DNA of 60,000 bases from Adiantum capillus-veneris (lineage: Eukaryota; Streptophyta; Polypodiopsida; Polypodiales; Pteridaceae), in assembly GCA_014529385.2 (NCBI GenBank), contig CM043959.1, forward strand, positions 436,001 to 496,000, given 5' to 3'. The translations under genes and the position numbers were made by a program. The notes beneath the pieces were generated by a model. That model ran no database searches and had not been told where the DNA came from. It saw nothing but the letters and a program-made list of their open reading frames with translations. This document shows, piece after piece, positions 32,869-46,753 of the stretch; positions within the stretch are counted from its first letter, which is position 1, and the number at the start of each line of letters is the position of its first letter.

Positions 32869-34110
32869 TTATTCATTGAAAATCACATGTGAGCTACGAT
32901 TGACTTTGTTTGATTTTGGGTGCCAGAGACGATATCCCATCTCTCCGTTTGCACCATAGCCAATAAAAATGCATTTGTGTGATATGGGATCTAACTTTCG
33001 ACGAATTTCTTTGGGCACATGTGCATATGCCTCACATCCAAATACACGTAAATGCTCATAGCTTGGCCTTTTGCCAGTCCATAATTCCTCTGGAATTTTG
33101 AAATTCAAAGGAGAACTAGGTGACCTGTTGATGATGTGCACTACTGTCAGAACAGCTTCCCCCCAAAACTCTGGAGTAAGCTTCGCCATAGACATCATAG
33201 AGACAACTCGCTCTTGAATCGTATGATTCATTCTTTCAGCCATCCCATTTTGTGCAGGTGTGTATGGAGCAGTAAACTGCCGCTGAATGCCTCTTCTATT
33301 GCAAAAATCCTTGAACTCTGTGGAGACGTATTCTCCACCATTGTCCGTGCGAAAAGCTTTGAGCTTTGTTCCTGATTGGTTCTCAACCATGGCGAGGAAT
33401 TTTTGGAATGTCGAAAAGACTTCTTCCTTACGCTTAAGGAGATACACCCACACCTTTCTGGTAGAATCATCTATGAACGTGAGAAAGTAGTTTGCCCCCC
33501 CTAGAGTTTTATGTGGCATTGGACCACACAAATCACTGTGCACCAAGTCTAGAGGTTCACCTAGTTTCTTATTCAATGGCGAAGATATCAATCTAGTCTG
33601 TTTGCCATATAGACAATGCTCACACATTGGAAAGTCTGTGTAATCCAGCACAGGTAAGTAGCCAAAACGCTGAAGTGTTTTCATTCCCTTTTGGCTAATA
33701 TGCCCTAGCCGGCTATGCCACAACTCAGGAGACGGCAGCTCGGCAACATAGATAGAGTGTTCGTCGACACTCGAAACAAACAAAGAGTATAGGGATCCGT
33801 TTTTATTACCTTTCATCATGATAAGGTTATTCTTGTGGATCATCCAAGAACGATTACCAAAAACTGTAGTGTAGCCAAGATCATCCAATTGACCTATAGA
33901 AAGCAAGCTTTTCGTAAGCTTGGGCACATGTCTGACATTCTGTAGCACAAAAGTAGTGCCATTATGCATCTGAAGTTTCACATCACCAATGCCAATAATG
34001 TCAAGCTCATAGGAATCACCAAGCTTGACTATTCCATGCATGAATGCATAAGAGGAAAACCATTCTCTATGCGGTGCGACATGAAAACTTGCACCAGAAT
34101 CAAGGACCAA
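32869..34110 (-). pseudogene. Copia pol: protease and integrase
   Basis: A 413-codon open frame. It starts with the protease active site VLDSGASFHV. Next come the GAG-pre-integrase block ELWHSRLGHISQKGM and the HHCC zinc site (ending CEHC). The integrase core follows with its three acidic residues visible: Asp in VHSDLCGPM, Asp in FRTDNGGEYVS and Glu in AQNGMAERMN. The C-terminus, KCIFIGY, is normal. It is out of frame with gag (34029-34403) and with RT (gap 32789-32868). Integrase would insert the cDNA into chromosomes. Confidence 0.92.
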
Positions 34111-34409
34111 TTCTGTGCATAACCCTCATCCTGTGCAACCAAAGCATCTGGAGTGAGATCTAAAGTGAAAATGAGAACATCTGAGGCATCTGCTGTCACC
34201 TCGGCATGAATCTCTGTGGGCATAATGAGCATCACTGGAGGAGGAGCATCCTCTACTGCAGTGGTAGGTATGGAAGACTCAACAATATTGAGCTCCTCAA
34301 TCTTTACTGTACTTTTGCCTTTGCCAAAATTATCCTTTTGCATGTTTTTCTGATCTCTTAGGAAACTGCAACAATCCTTTTTGTAATGACCCTCTTGTGG
34401 CAATAGTAA
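34029..34409 (-). pseudogene. Copia gag C-terminus with zinc knuckle, cut by gap
   Basis: Next to the gap, a knuckle of the form CHK..GHYKKDC is visible only if a one-base frameshift is allowed near 34390. After it comes a basic segment (DNFGKGKSTVKIEE) and an acidic, low-complexity linker that overlaps the protease region in another frame. The N-terminal Gag is lost. Confidence 0.65.
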
Positions 34410-34609
34410 NNNNNNNNNNNNNNNNNNNNNNNNNNNNNNNNNNNNNNNNNNNNNNNNNNNNNNNNNNNNNNNNNNNNNNNNNNNNNNNNNNNNNNNNNNN
34501 NNNNNNNNNNNNNNNNNNNNNNNNNNNNNNNNNNNNNNNNNNNNNNNNNNNNNNNNNNNNNNNNNNNNNNNNNNNNNNNNNNNNNNNNNNNNNNNNNNNN
34601 NNNNNNNNN
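34410..34609. other. Assembly gap (200 N)
   Basis: Exactly 200 undetermined bases between a copia gag on the left and a gypsy integrase on the right. The real distance and the junction are unknown. Confidence 0.99.
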
Positions 34610-35495
34610 TGGAAGGAAACCGTGTTGATACCTATTTCCTCCCACTAATGCATGCACCAACTTCTTCGAAAACCTTGACCTCTATCAAAAATTAACACCC
34701 AAGGCACTCCAAAGCGACAACAGATACAATCAAAGACAAACTGAGCCATTTTCTAAGAATTCATCTCCCTTACTTCTTTTGCCTTGACTCGCCTGATAAG
34801 ATAGTCAATGGCAATGGCCACCACCACTATATACTTCTTGCTGCTTGTTTATTTTGGTACTGGACCAATACCATCCAAACCCCACTTCTCAAATGAATTT
34901 TGAGCTATGATAGCTCCTTGTGACACTGCCACCAACAATTATTCACCCATGGTTTGACACTTGTGGCATGTTTCACACTAATAGTGCACGTCGCGCACTA
35001 CAGACGGCCACCAAAAACCAGCTCTAAGGATACCAAAAAGTACCTTATCTTTGCCCTAATGTCCTCTCTTTTCATGACACTGCTTTATAACCATACCGAA
35101 TTCCTCTTTGTAGAGAACCCTCCTCGGCACTACATCTCAACCATATGCCATCAAATCCTCCCCTATCAAGGTGATCTTGTGAGCCTTTTGAACAATCTGC
35201 CTTCTTTGCAACTTGCACAAACGCTCCAACCATTAACTTGTACTAAAAAATTCATCAATCTCTTTCAAAGTTTCTCTACCTGCATAGGTGACGGGTGCCA
35301 CATATAAACCTGCTACATGAGCCTGCACATGACTCCTAGCCAAATGATTAGCCTCTCGATTCTTCTCTCTTCTAACATGTTTGAATTGCACCACCTTGAA
35401 AAACTTCAACAACTTCATTATAGAAAAAAATCAACTTTTAAGACAGTCCCTCTTTACCTGCCATTGCCCCAAAAATTGCTTCATGACCAAGACGA
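34610..35495 (-). pseudogene. Outer Tat-like copy (B): end of second RNase H and integrase
   Basis: Reading leftward on the minus strand, KQFLGQWQVKRD (about 35480-35445) and FKHVRREKNREANHLA (about 35380-35335) are the C-terminal half of an archaeal-type RNase H. Integrase follows: a zinc-site remnant (CHKCQTMGE), the core start FEKWGLDGIGP with its Asp, and VLIFDRGQGF with the second Asp, before the gap removes the Glu region. Several stops interrupt it. The N-terminal half of the same RNase H lies 9.2 kb away at about 44690-44900 on the other side of element A, so A split this gene. Confidence 0.75.
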
Positions 35496-37410
<1,915 letters not shown>

Positions 37411-37425
37411 TTGCCCACCCCCTTG
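37411..37425 (-). promoter_or_regulatory. Polypurine tract of copy A
   Basis: On the minus strand AAGGGGGTGGGCAA directly precedes the LTR start TGATGG. Confidence 0.75.
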
Positions 37426-37739
37426 TTGAACATTTATGTTTAACTAGAAATAGACTTATTGAACTTGAAAACTATAGTATTGTGCTAGCACTCTAACAAA
37501 CTAAAAGAAGCCACATGCACAATATATACAAAGTTGTTGCTCCTTCGCACTTTGTCCCCCTTAGGTGGGTTGCTCAATGCCCCTGGCTATAATCTGGTGC
37601 ACATCAGGTACTAAACTCCTGTCAAATTACAACTTAAGCTGCACCCCATTCACCATGTTTCTAAGCAGCTTACCATTTGACCGCACTAATTGATAGGTCC
37701 CATTTGAAAAACCCTTTTGTACTCTATACGGGACCGTCT

Positions 37740-38640
37740 ATTTCTTTTTAAAATTCTTTTGGAAATTAAAATCCAAATAGACCTTGTATTTCATCATCAC
37801 CAAGATCTCCTTCCTCTATCTTCTTATTTGACAAGATTTGATTAAACTTGGCAATCCGTTTCTCTCGCTTCTTTACATAGTAGCCTGATGCTGCCTCTCT
37901 GTCCATCTGCAAAGCCTCAGGATTGAAAATCTGATCCTGTAAAATCTCCTGTTGTGTGGGATCAACTGGCCACATTCCCTTCAAAGCTCCTAGCTGTGTG
38001 TGTGCACTAACAACACTGTTTTTTTACCATATACCAAGTCGTACAGGGTGAACTCGATAACCACTTTGTAAGATGTCATGTACGCCTATAAACACTTCTC
38101 AAGATTTGGCTCCCACTCTACTTCCTACTTGTAAACATACTTCGTCAGCATCTTGATGATTTGCCCATTTGCACTCTCCACTAGACCATTGCATTGAGGA
38201 TGGTAGGGTGAAGAGAACGAGTGTTGAATCCCCAGCTTCTCAACCAATGCCCACATAAGCTTGCTTCTAAATCCATGTCCTCTATTAGAAATGAGCACCC
38301 ATGGTACTCCAAAACAATAACAAATAGTATAAAAATTGAGCCACAACATGAGCATTTACCTCCTTAACTGCCTTCGCCTTCACCCACCTGGTAAGGTAGT
38401 CAATGGCTATCACAATGTAATTTTTGCCGCTTGTCGACTTCCGGAGTGGACCAATGACATCCAAACCCCACTTTTCAAAAGCATTTTGGGTAATGATAGA
38501 CCCCTGTGATTCGACTGCCACCCATATCTCACCCATAGTTTGGCATTCGTGGTAGGTCTTGCACCAATAGTGCACATCTCGTACTATAGAAGGTCACCAA
38601 AAACCTACCCTTAAAATTCAAAACAGAACTTGGTCTTTAC
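37740..38640 (-). pseudogene. Copy A integrase
   Basis: In minus-strand order: zinc-site remnant WCKTYHECQTMGE, core NAFEKWGLDVIGPL (first Asp), VLISNRGHGF (the second Asp is replaced by Asn where SDRGxxF is usual) and SPYHPQCNGLVESANG (Glu). The C-terminal segment MDREAASGYYVKKREKRIAK lies at about 37780-37920. The frames 38285-38575, 38125-38355 and 37766-37984 are separated by stops or shifts. Integrase would insert the cDNA copy; the Asp-to-Asn change alone should abolish this. Confidence 0.85.
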
Positions 38641-39049
38641 CTTGATGCCCACTTTCCTCATGGGACTGCTGTAAGCTAGACCACATTGATTTCTTCCTTG
38701 TAAATTACCCTTCGTAACACTTCTCTTGCCCGTAAACCATTAGATTCTCCCCTATCAATGTGAACTTGCGAGATTTTTACACTATCCTCTTCTTCTGCAA
38801 CTTGGACAAGATTTTTGGACACTGGACCCAACTTAAAAGTCTTCAATTTTCCTCAAAATCTCATGAACTGCATAAGTGGCTAGGCCCATATATATAAGTC
38901 TGTAACTTGTACCTGCACTCGACTGCTTTCCAACTGGTCCCCCTCTTGGTTCTGCTCTCTTTTAACATGCTTGAATCTCTTCAAAAAACTTCAAGAAATT
39001 TTTAATTGCAAAAGGCCAATGCTTTTGAGAATCTTGTTTTACATGCCAT

Positions 39050-39320
39050 TGGCCTAACAATTGTTGATGACTAACAAAGCATCACCTTTTACCACCAATC
39101 TAGATATGCCAAATTCCATGCACTACTTCAAGCCCAAATGTAAAGTGAGATACTCCGCCTCATTGTTGGTGTGAACGTTCTCTAAGTTGTAAGCCTTTGA
39201 AAAGATCACTTTGTCATGTGGGTCTCGTATCACCACACCGCCGCCTGCTTTTTGTATCACCCTCCTGTAAGCACCATCAAACCACATAGTAAATATCCCT
39301 TCCAAATTGGGCTCCTCTTT
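39050..39320 (-). pseudogene. Copy A archaeal-type RNase H (second RNase H)
   Basis: The minus-strand frame 39123-39305 gives MWFDGAYRRVIQKAGGGVVI (first catalytic Asp) and VHTNNEAEYLTLHLGLK (Glu). After a stop, ISRLVVKGDALLV (Asp) follows in the continuing sequence. This FDGA / NNEAEY / VKGD pattern is that of the extra, archaeal-like RNase H acquired by Tat-type gypsy elements, distinct from the RNase H fused to RT at 39516-39830. Confidence 0.8.
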
Positions 39321-39509
39321 AGCTTCATCTCACACCACCCTTGGATAAACTGGCAACGCGACCTCCTTGTTAACCAAGATATCTGCCAAATGAGATCGGC
39401 TAGTATGATCGCCCTTGAACTCAAATTCAAACTCCTCTAGCTCTATCACCCCACTTCATAATCTACTTCCGTGGCTTCAAGTGCAACACCACTTCAGGCA
39501 ATAGATTGT

Positions 39510-40570
39510 TAATCGTTATACATAAAACTTACAAAAAATCAAATACACTTTGAACTTCTTGCAAGAAAAGACTAAATCCATCACCCACTGTTCTGCTTCT
39601 ATATAGGCCACCTCTCGAGGACTTATAACCTTGCTCTTGAAGTAAACAGGTTTGTAGCTTCTCCCCACCTTGTGGAACAACACCGATCCAATTTCCATAG
39701 TACCTACCGTCATAGCAATATAGGAAGCATCTTCTTGGTTGGGAGGACACACTGTAGGTAGCTCACATAGATTTCCCTTTACCTTGTCAGACACTTCTTG
39801 AGCTTCCTCATCCCATTGAAACCCATGCACCTGCTGAGCGCTCTTCTAAAGAGGATACACATACTGGGAATATATAAACCCGTGATAGATACTTTAACTT
39901 ATGCATAAACAAATCCAAACCTTGAGCACTGGAGGGAGGCTCCATCAGAACTAGAGCCTTAAATATTTTTGGATCCGCCGAATTCCATTTTGTGACACCA
40001 CATGGCCCAACAACTACGCATGAGACTATGCTAACTTGCACTTCTTCGGGTTCAATATATTGACCTCCCTCTTCATCCAACCTTAGAAAACACAACTGCA
40101 AACCTTGACAAGTGCTCCACTCTAGAGCTATAGTAGCCAATATCATCCATGAATACCCTGATAAACCTTCGCAAGTAGGGGTCGAACACCTTGTTCATCC
40201 AATCCTGGAAAGTAGCATAAGAATCTACCAACCCGAATGGCATCTTGTGGTAAGCAAAACATCCCCATTGAGATATGAATGTAGTCTTCAACTAGTCTTC
40301 AAGCACGATACCTATATGAAAATACCCCAAAAATCCATCCATAATTGAGTACCTCTCATGCTCGGCCACCTGATTTAAGATCTCATCCTGGAAGGATAGT
40401 GGGTACTGGTTTTGCTTTGTGGCCACATTCAACGGCTTGTAGTCAACACATACACTCCGCTTGTTGTTCTTCTTTGGAGTGATGATCACTAGAGAAATCA
40501 ACTCCAACTCCTTCACAGGGTAGATGGTACATGCATCCAGTAACAACTTATTTATCTCCTGCCAAAGGGC
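39510..40570 (-). pseudogene. Copy A reverse transcriptase and first RNase H
   Basis: RT blocks on the minus strand: SLVIITPKKNNKRSVCVDY, YPLSFQDEILNQVAEHERY, DGFLGYFHIGI, FAYHKMPFGLVDSYATFQDW, and the catalytic box VFMDDI (FMDD in place of YVDD). The connection leads to RNase H in 39516-39830: MHGFQWDEEAQEV, DASYIAMTVGTMEIGSVLF and YFKSKVISPREVAYIEAE. Frames are broken between the blocks (stop at 40292/40291, shift near 39810). The protein would synthesise cDNA. Confidence 0.88.
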
Positions 40571-40895
40571 TTCCTTTTGTATCTCTCCTATTCTTCTCAG
40601 CTTTTGTGCTCTCGGCTCCTATTCCTCATTGAGAAAAATTTTGTGTTCCACTCCCTTTGCACCTCGTAGATCTTTGTATTCCATCACAAAAAGATTTGCA
40701 CATAGATTTGCACATAGATGCACATAACTCTCATTCTCCTGTTTGGTTAAATCCTGGCATACTTGTCACCTCCTCTGCTCTTATACCATAAATTTGTGGT
40801 TGCATCTCCCTTACCATGAGAACTTTCCACCGTGACACCAAATAAATTGGCATCAATCTTCAGCATATCATCCTCGCTCTCTTCTTGCTCTATAT

Positions 40896-41500
40896 CTATG
40901 TACCTTCATCATACATCATCTCAATCTCGCACTCATAGCTGGTTGTGGTATCTTCTTCATCTTTTGCCACCATAGGATGAGCAAGGCTCTCTTTGCTTTT
41001 CAAATCTAGCACTATCTGCCTTCCTTTCTCTCTGTCCGATAAGATAAACACCCCTCTCTTCCAATCTTGCTTGGCTCCAATTGCCGAAAGCCACGGTCTC
41101 CCCAAAATGATAGGGTATGCATTGTCACCTACTTTCATCACAAAAAAATTCAATTAAACATTCTATACCCATCACCTTCACCTTCACATCTTGAGTCACA
41201 TCCAACACCTCGCTTTAGCATGGTTGGCCATCCTCATTCGCACGTTTGATCTGGCTATCACTTTCATACTTGTCTCCCTTATGGTTGCCTCTCATACTTG
41301 TGCTCCACCATCTATGTAGGCTTGTACCTACATCCATCCTCTTCTTAATGACCACATTCACAAAGGGAAGAGCATCCACCGGGCTGGCCACCCCTAAAGC
41401 CATATTCTCCACTGCCTGCACATTGCCCTTCGCTTTTGTTAACCTTGTGCTGACGCTTGTGGACCATTGTCTCCTCAATTTGGGTACAAGGCCAGAAAAT
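40896..41500 (-). pseudogene. Copy A protease region
   Basis: On the minus strand YIDGGAQV (near 41315) is the likely active site, and RMRMANHAKARC and the C-terminal block NAYPIILGRPWLSAIGAK (40896-41153) follow in other frames. The order and spacing match the plus-strand copy C (46754-47240), which helps recognise it. Frameshifts near 41215 and 41160 break it. Confidence 0.75.
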
Positions 41501-41529
41501 TTCCAAATGTAATATTAGCTTTTTAACCT

Positions 41530-42640
41530 TGTACATCACTTACCAGATCATACTTGGGGTAGGCACATCCCACCTAAAAAGCTGCTTGCTTGATTTTGTG
41601 GCACCTTCTCCTCTTGCTGGTCTGAGGTTGCTCTCTGCTATCGTACACCTTCTCTTTGCCTTTGCAAGCTCAAGTTTCCCTTTCAATTTTTTTTTCTCTT
41701 TTATCTCTTGCCCTTTTGTTGGACAAAACTTCAACCTCCTACTTATCCACTCCGATGATAGTTTACCCTAGGGATCTCACTATCCTCAAGCAGGGATGGT
41801 TTCACTGGATTTTCAATTGCTCTCTGGCCATTGTACTACCCTTGCCCTTTACCTCTACCAAATAGAGGGTACATGCCTCCTCTTTCTCTTGGTGGTTGGG
41901 GGCAATTCGGTGCATAGTGTCCTTCTTCTCCGCAGTGCCAGGAAATGGTCTCGCTCCTCTTGGTTGTCCCCTATCCATCACACTTAGCCTCAATTTTTGC
42001 ATCTGCTCAAACAAGCCTTGGATCAATTGCACCCAATTTTGTGGCACAATTTCTACGCCCTTGTTATTGTGGGTTCTCCTCTTGAACAACTTCTCTGGGG
42101 CTTTGAGGTTGGGTAGGAGGTTTATTGCACCATGGTCAATTTTATTCTTTATTTTTTTGCTTTTTGATCGTGCAATCGCCACTGCACCATTGTAATTTTT
42201 TAAACTTTCAAAATCAACCTTCTCTCTAACTTTAGGATGCAGACATGCCGTAAATTTGTCCAACTTGAAATAGTCTCCATTAGCCAACAACATGGTTGTA
42301 GCCAACTCTACCCACATGCTTCAAAAACGATCTAAAAACAAATTAAAATCCTCAATTACATCTTGCTTGAGAGATTTAAGATTCTCATCCATTTTGACTA
42401 GAGACTCTTCCCTGCAAAAATTGTGCAAAAACTCTACCCAAAGAGCTAGCCATGCCAACCTTATCTTGCCTTCCAACATGGCATCCCATAGTTTAGCTTT
42501 ACCGCGCATCACCAATGAAAGAGTTTGCAATCTACTCATCACAATTCTCCTTGGCTATGAAATTAGACCATTACTTCAAGACGCAATCTCTACCAATGCA
42601 AAAACTGCACTTCTTCACCAAATTAGGAGCAATCAATGTG
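41530..42640 (-). pseudogene. Copy A gag
   Basis: In minus-strand order: RLQTLSLVMRGKAKLWDAML (42321-42542), a typical retrotransposon Gag segment; DFNLFLDRF; then frame 41802-42317 with KLDKFTACLHPKVREKVDF, a basic KSKKIKNKIDHG stretch, and a zinc knuckle in another frame (WHCGEEGHYAPNC near 41900-41940, first Cys replaced by Ser). Gag would bind RNA and form particles. At least three frame breaks are present. Confidence 0.75.
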
Positions 42641-42642
42641 CT

Positions 42643-42659
42643 CGTTAGTGGGGGCACCA
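42643..42659 (-). promoter_or_regulatory. Probable primer-binding site of copy A, tRNA not assigned
   Basis: On the minus strand, five T follow the LTR end CCCTTTCCA and lead into TGGTGCCCCCACTAAC. The TGG start and position fit a PBS, but I could not match it to a tRNA with confidence. Confidence 0.5.
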
Positions 42660-42664
42660 AAAAA

Positions 42665-44685
42665 TGGAAAGGGGAAAGGGATACACATCCGGAACACAAA
42701 CTCTTGCCTTTGTATAGACCAGGATATACAAAACACCCCTTACCACTTGATTTCACCTTAAAAATGACACAATATCACTTGCAAACCAACACGCACACAC
42801 CCATCTCAAAAAGCTCTAGCACATACCACACACACAAACCCTTGTTCCACATCACAAACACACACAAAACTTTCCCTCTCTCTCACTTTGCAAACCACAA
42901 CCATGGTTCGAGGTTACACAAAATCGCACTAACACCGGAACCACATGGCAAAGTATAAGATCAAAAAAGAAAAAGGGGAAGGGGGGGGGGGATCAACACC
43001 AGGTTGGGGCCATGGCAAGCTCTTCCTTCAAAAAGACAATTACAAAACCTCAGTGCTGTGTAGGGCACTCTCCTCCTGCTCTTCTTCTCCATGTTCAGAA
43101 CTCCAAAATGGAAAAAAAACCCTTACAAAGTTGGAAAAACTCCCCTTATAGAAGGCTATACTTTCCAAAAAGACAAAAAATTGAGTTCATCTTGGCTCGT
43201 ACATTTAACTCGAGCCTTTTTTGGTATTTTATATACACTTCACACACTTGGCACTCCATATTTAGCATCACATTGCTTACACTGCCAACTTGGCCACTTT
43301 CCTTCGCTTGACTGCATGTGGATCACCCCTTGTTTTTTTTCGGCACCAACAGGTCCTTGCTTGGGATCACATGAACCACCATGACAACCCTCTAGGTTAC
43401 TTTCTGTTCAATAAAAAGGTGTTCCCATCTTGGAAATGTGCGACACATAGTGCCATGTCATCATTGGCACCGCCTGCCAACAACCATCAATGTCCAGCAT
43501 TGCACGATGTGAACACCGCTAATGGACGCCAACGCGCACCATCGTGGATGCCGTTGCAACGCCCATGCACAAGGTATTTCCAGGGAGCTCCCAATGAGCT
43601 CTCTCCATCTTTGTTGCCCAAGTGAAGGCCACGGTGCATTATAATTACCCCAAAGGGGCACGAATAACCTCTGCATGTGGGTCTTCTTCGATTCCATATG
43701 GCGCTCCCCTGTTGCTCCTGACCCAAAAGGCCTCTAAAGTCCCAAAATTATAGAAAAAACTTTGTTTATTTCTCCGGGATTCAGAACATTGTAGCTTTCC
43801 TACTTGATGCTCTTATCATTGAGCCGACAAAACCCACTGAAAGCCTTCGTCTTGGAATCTAAACTTTGTAGATCTTGCCAAATTTTGAGGCTTCAAAGCC
43901 CACCAACCGAGGCCGCAAAATGGCAAAAAAACATTTGACACTCTCCTTTGGGCATCTGCAACCAACTTCTCCTCGCTATATCTTCCTATCCGAGAATCGG
44001 ATTGACAAGCTCTCACTTCCTATTGGCTTCTCATACTGAATACTAGCTTTGCAAACATTGGCAAGGCTCAAAATCTCTGAGTTGGCATGCTTTTCAATGC
44101 AATCCAATTGGCCCATAATTGGCCCCCAAGAAACTTTCAATTGACAATATCTTTCACATTTGAGATTCAATTGTCAATCCAGAAGGAGTGACATGCTCCA
44201 CAACTCGAGCACTTTACGTTTATCTGCTGAAACCAACCCTAGCTACTTGTCCTCACTTGCCCTATCCATTGGGCAAATGCTATGCTTTCTAATCTAAAAC
44301 CATCATAATTTTTTCACCGTAGGTCCGTCTGAGGAGACGTATGGACCAGGTTATAAATCACCTCGAACAATACATTCCAGAGCATCAATTAAGCACTTTG
44401 AATACCCTGATATACCAACCCAATGGGCCCTTTTTGGAGACAGTTTGGCCTAAGAAACCACATCAACCATACATTTTAGCTACCCTTTTCCTGCCCAGGC
44501 CTTATATACCTAGGTGCCTTAGCACTTTACCCCACACATGTAAGTATTCATAACATTTCCCAACACATCTTTTAGCATCAACCAGCTTTGGTTGTACCAA
44601 CAACATCTTTTAGCCCACACATGTAAGTATTCATAACATTTCACAACACATCTTTTAGCATCAACCAACTTTGGTTGTACCAACA
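42665..44685 (-). mobile_element. 5' LTR of copy A
   Basis: 2021 bp. On the minus strand it starts TGTTGGTACAACCAAAG and ends CCCTTTCCA. A TATA-like GTATATAAAATA lies on the minus strand near 43234-43223. The LTR start region is duplicated in tandem (83-bp unit at 44531-44613 and 44614-44689), which makes this LTR longer than its partner. Confidence 0.8.
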
Positions 44686-44689
44686 ACAT
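44531..44689. repeat. 83-bp tandem duplication at the LTR start
   Basis: Two copies of a unit beginning CCCACACATGTAAGTATTCA, each including the LTR terminus CTTTGGTTGTACCAACAACA. Only a single copy exists in the 3' LTR, so it arose after or during insertion. Confidence 0.85.
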
Positions 44690-45845
44690 CACACTTCACC
44701 ACAAGCCTCGAAATAACACACACTATTTTAAGCCCAGATGGAGAGTCAAGTACTCTGCCTCATTGTTTATGTGAACATCCTCTAGATTATAGGCCTCGGA
44801 GAAAATCACTTTACCTTGTGGATCATGTACGTATCACCACTTCTCGGCCTGCTTTTTGGATTACCCTTTTAAAAGCACCATCAAAACACATGGTAAAATC
44901 TTCTTCCAAATTCAATTCTTCCCCAACTTCTTCTTTTACCACCCTTGGATGTATTGACAAGTGTGCTTATTTATTAACCAAAATGTTGGCAAGATGGGAC
45001 CGACTCATGTGGTCAATCTTGAACTCAAACTCAAAATCCTCCAGGTCAAGTACCCATTTTGTGATACCTCTTTTTGGCTTTAAATGAAGCACCACTTACA
45101 AATTGGTAGATGTGAGCACATAGAACTTAAAAATGATCAAATATACTTTAAACTTCTTGCACGCAAACACTAGAGCCATCACCCACTGCTCGGCTTTTGT
45201 GTATGTCCTTTCTTCTGGGCTATCAAAGGCATCAAAACCTCACCAATAGTAATACTGCCTATCTTCATAGCAATATAGAATGCATCCTCATTGTTGGCCC
45301 AAGCCAAACTGTGGGAATTGAAAAAGAACCTCCTTCACTTTGTCAAAAGGCTACTTGTGCATCTTCAATCCATTGGAAGCAGTGGATCTATTGACAAAGT
45401 ATTTGAAGAGGATACACATATTGCAAAAGCATCCAAAAGAACCTGGAAAAACACTTCAATTTGTGCACAAACAAGCTAAACCTATTGCATTGGTGGGAGG
45501 TTTTATCAAAACCAAAGATTTCACCTTCTCTGGATTTACCTCTATACCATTTTGCAAGATCACATGACCCAACAAATGAGCCCATGATTGAGCCAACTTG
45601 CACTTCTTGGGATTCAATTAACCAACTTCTTCATCTAGCCTTTGAAAGCATAGCTTTAACTTGGAAAAATAATCAGTCCTTGAACTATAGCACCCAATAT
45701 TATCCATAAAATCTCTAATTAACTTACCCAAATATGACACAAATACCCTGTTCATCCAACCTTGAAATGTTGCATAGGCATTTACCAGTCCAAAGGGCAT
45801 CATGCAATAAGCAAAGTAGCCCCAAGGAGAAACAAAAATATGGCC
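44686..45845 (-). pseudogene. Outer Tat-like copy (B): RT C-terminal half, RNase H, start of second RNase H
   Basis: In minus-strand order from 45845: VSPWGYFAYCMMPFGLVNAY and ATFQGWMNRVF (RT), FMDNIGCYSS (catalytic box with Asp-Asp changed to Asp-Asn), RNase H remnants at about 45100-45600, then NNEAEYLTLHLGLK-like sequence at about 44770-44720 (archaeal-type RNase H). The reading is then cut by the LTR of copy A. The continuation (KQFLGQWQ) lies at 35480. B begins abruptly in mid-RT at 45845. Confidence 0.8.
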
Positions 45846-46060
45846 TTCTCCCCTCCCCTGCCATGGGCACTGGGTGTGCCTTACCGCGGTCAGTGATGCC
45901 TTGTTGTTGTTGTGCAATGGTGGTGCGCTTGGAGTCGAAGATGGATGGTTGTGGTTTTGATGCCGAGCAAAGCCCACTTGTGGTGGTTTCACACAGAGCT
46001 ATAGGATCTTCCCCTTTTGATGAGCATGGAGGGGGTCCCACATGGCACCCATGGGTGGTG
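45846..46060 (+). other. Junction segment between oppositely oriented gypsy parts
   Basis: About 215 bp between a minus-strand RT and a plus-strand gag. A plus-strand frame runs through it into gag-like sequence, but before about 46060 I recognise nothing. It may be gag N-terminal sequence too diverged to see. Confidence 0.4.
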
Positions 46061-46711
46061 TCCCATGCAGTTAAAGTGAAGGAAGCAAAGAGAAAGAAAA
46101 TCAAGAAGAAGATAGATCAAGGCTCACTGGGATATTAAGCAATGTCTCCTAGCCCACTCTAGGGTCCAAGAGTTGACGTCCAAGTATAGAATCAAGTAAA
46201 TTGAGCCATGGTAACCGTTCCTTAATATTGGGTGTGTACTATTTAAGGTTTTTTTGAGCTAATACAAGAGCTTCGTTTAAGTGTGATGAACAAAGGGCAA
46301 CAAAGGGCAAGAAGAGGTAGAGCTAGGTCATTGCCTGGCTGATGTTACAGTTGCAGGGAAGAAGGCCACTATGCTCCAAATTTCCCACATCCACCCACAA
46401 AAAGAGGAGGTATGTACCCATCATTTGGAAGAGGCAAAGGGCAGGGGAAGTTCAATGGTCAAAGAGAGAAAACTATAGATGAGAATCAGGTACTGCCAGT
46501 TATGCCAGGTAGTAATGATGAAGTTCCTAGATTTAAAATCATCGGTGTGGATAAGAAAGATGTAGATGTTCTTGCCAATAAAAGAGCACAAAGAGAAAGG
46601 GAGATAGAAACTGAACGAGAGACCAGAGCTTGCAAAGGCAAAGAGAAAGTGTATGAAGGAAGGGAGCAGCTAGAGACTAGCAAGAGGAGACGACGTCGCA
46701 AGATTAAGTAG
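46061..46711 (+). pseudogene. Tat-like gag (copy C, plus strand)
   Basis: AVKVKEAKRKKIKKKIDQGS corresponds to the basic KSKKIKNKIDHG stretch of copy A gag. ELIQELRLSVMNKGQQRARR corresponds to A's LFEQMQKLRLSVMDRGQ. A zinc knuckle, CYSCREEGHYAPNF (last Cys replaced by Phe), sits near 46345-46388, followed by KRGGMYPSFGRGKGQGKF and a long charged linker to 46711. Stops and shifts occur between the blocks. It is the same family as copy A but in the opposite orientation. Confidence 0.75.
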
Positions 46712-46753
46712 TAGAATTTTAAACTTAGACGGAGTTATCTGGAGTATGATCTA

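Larger units (their letters stand above)
30801..34409 (-). mobile_element. Ty1/copia retrotransposon, decayed, 5' end lost in gap
   Basis: The minus-strand order is gag end, protease, integrase, RT, RNase H, PPT, 3' LTR. The domain order with integrase before RT defines Ty1/copia. Two in-frame stops and at least two frameshifts disable it. The 5' LTR and most of gag are missing at the assembly gap 34410-34609, beyond which a different (gypsy) element begins. Confidence 0.9.

Noticed and set aside
45846-46138. Independent gene between the oppositely oriented gypsy parts
   Set aside because: The right part matches the basic segment of copy A gag; the left 215 bp shows no domain.
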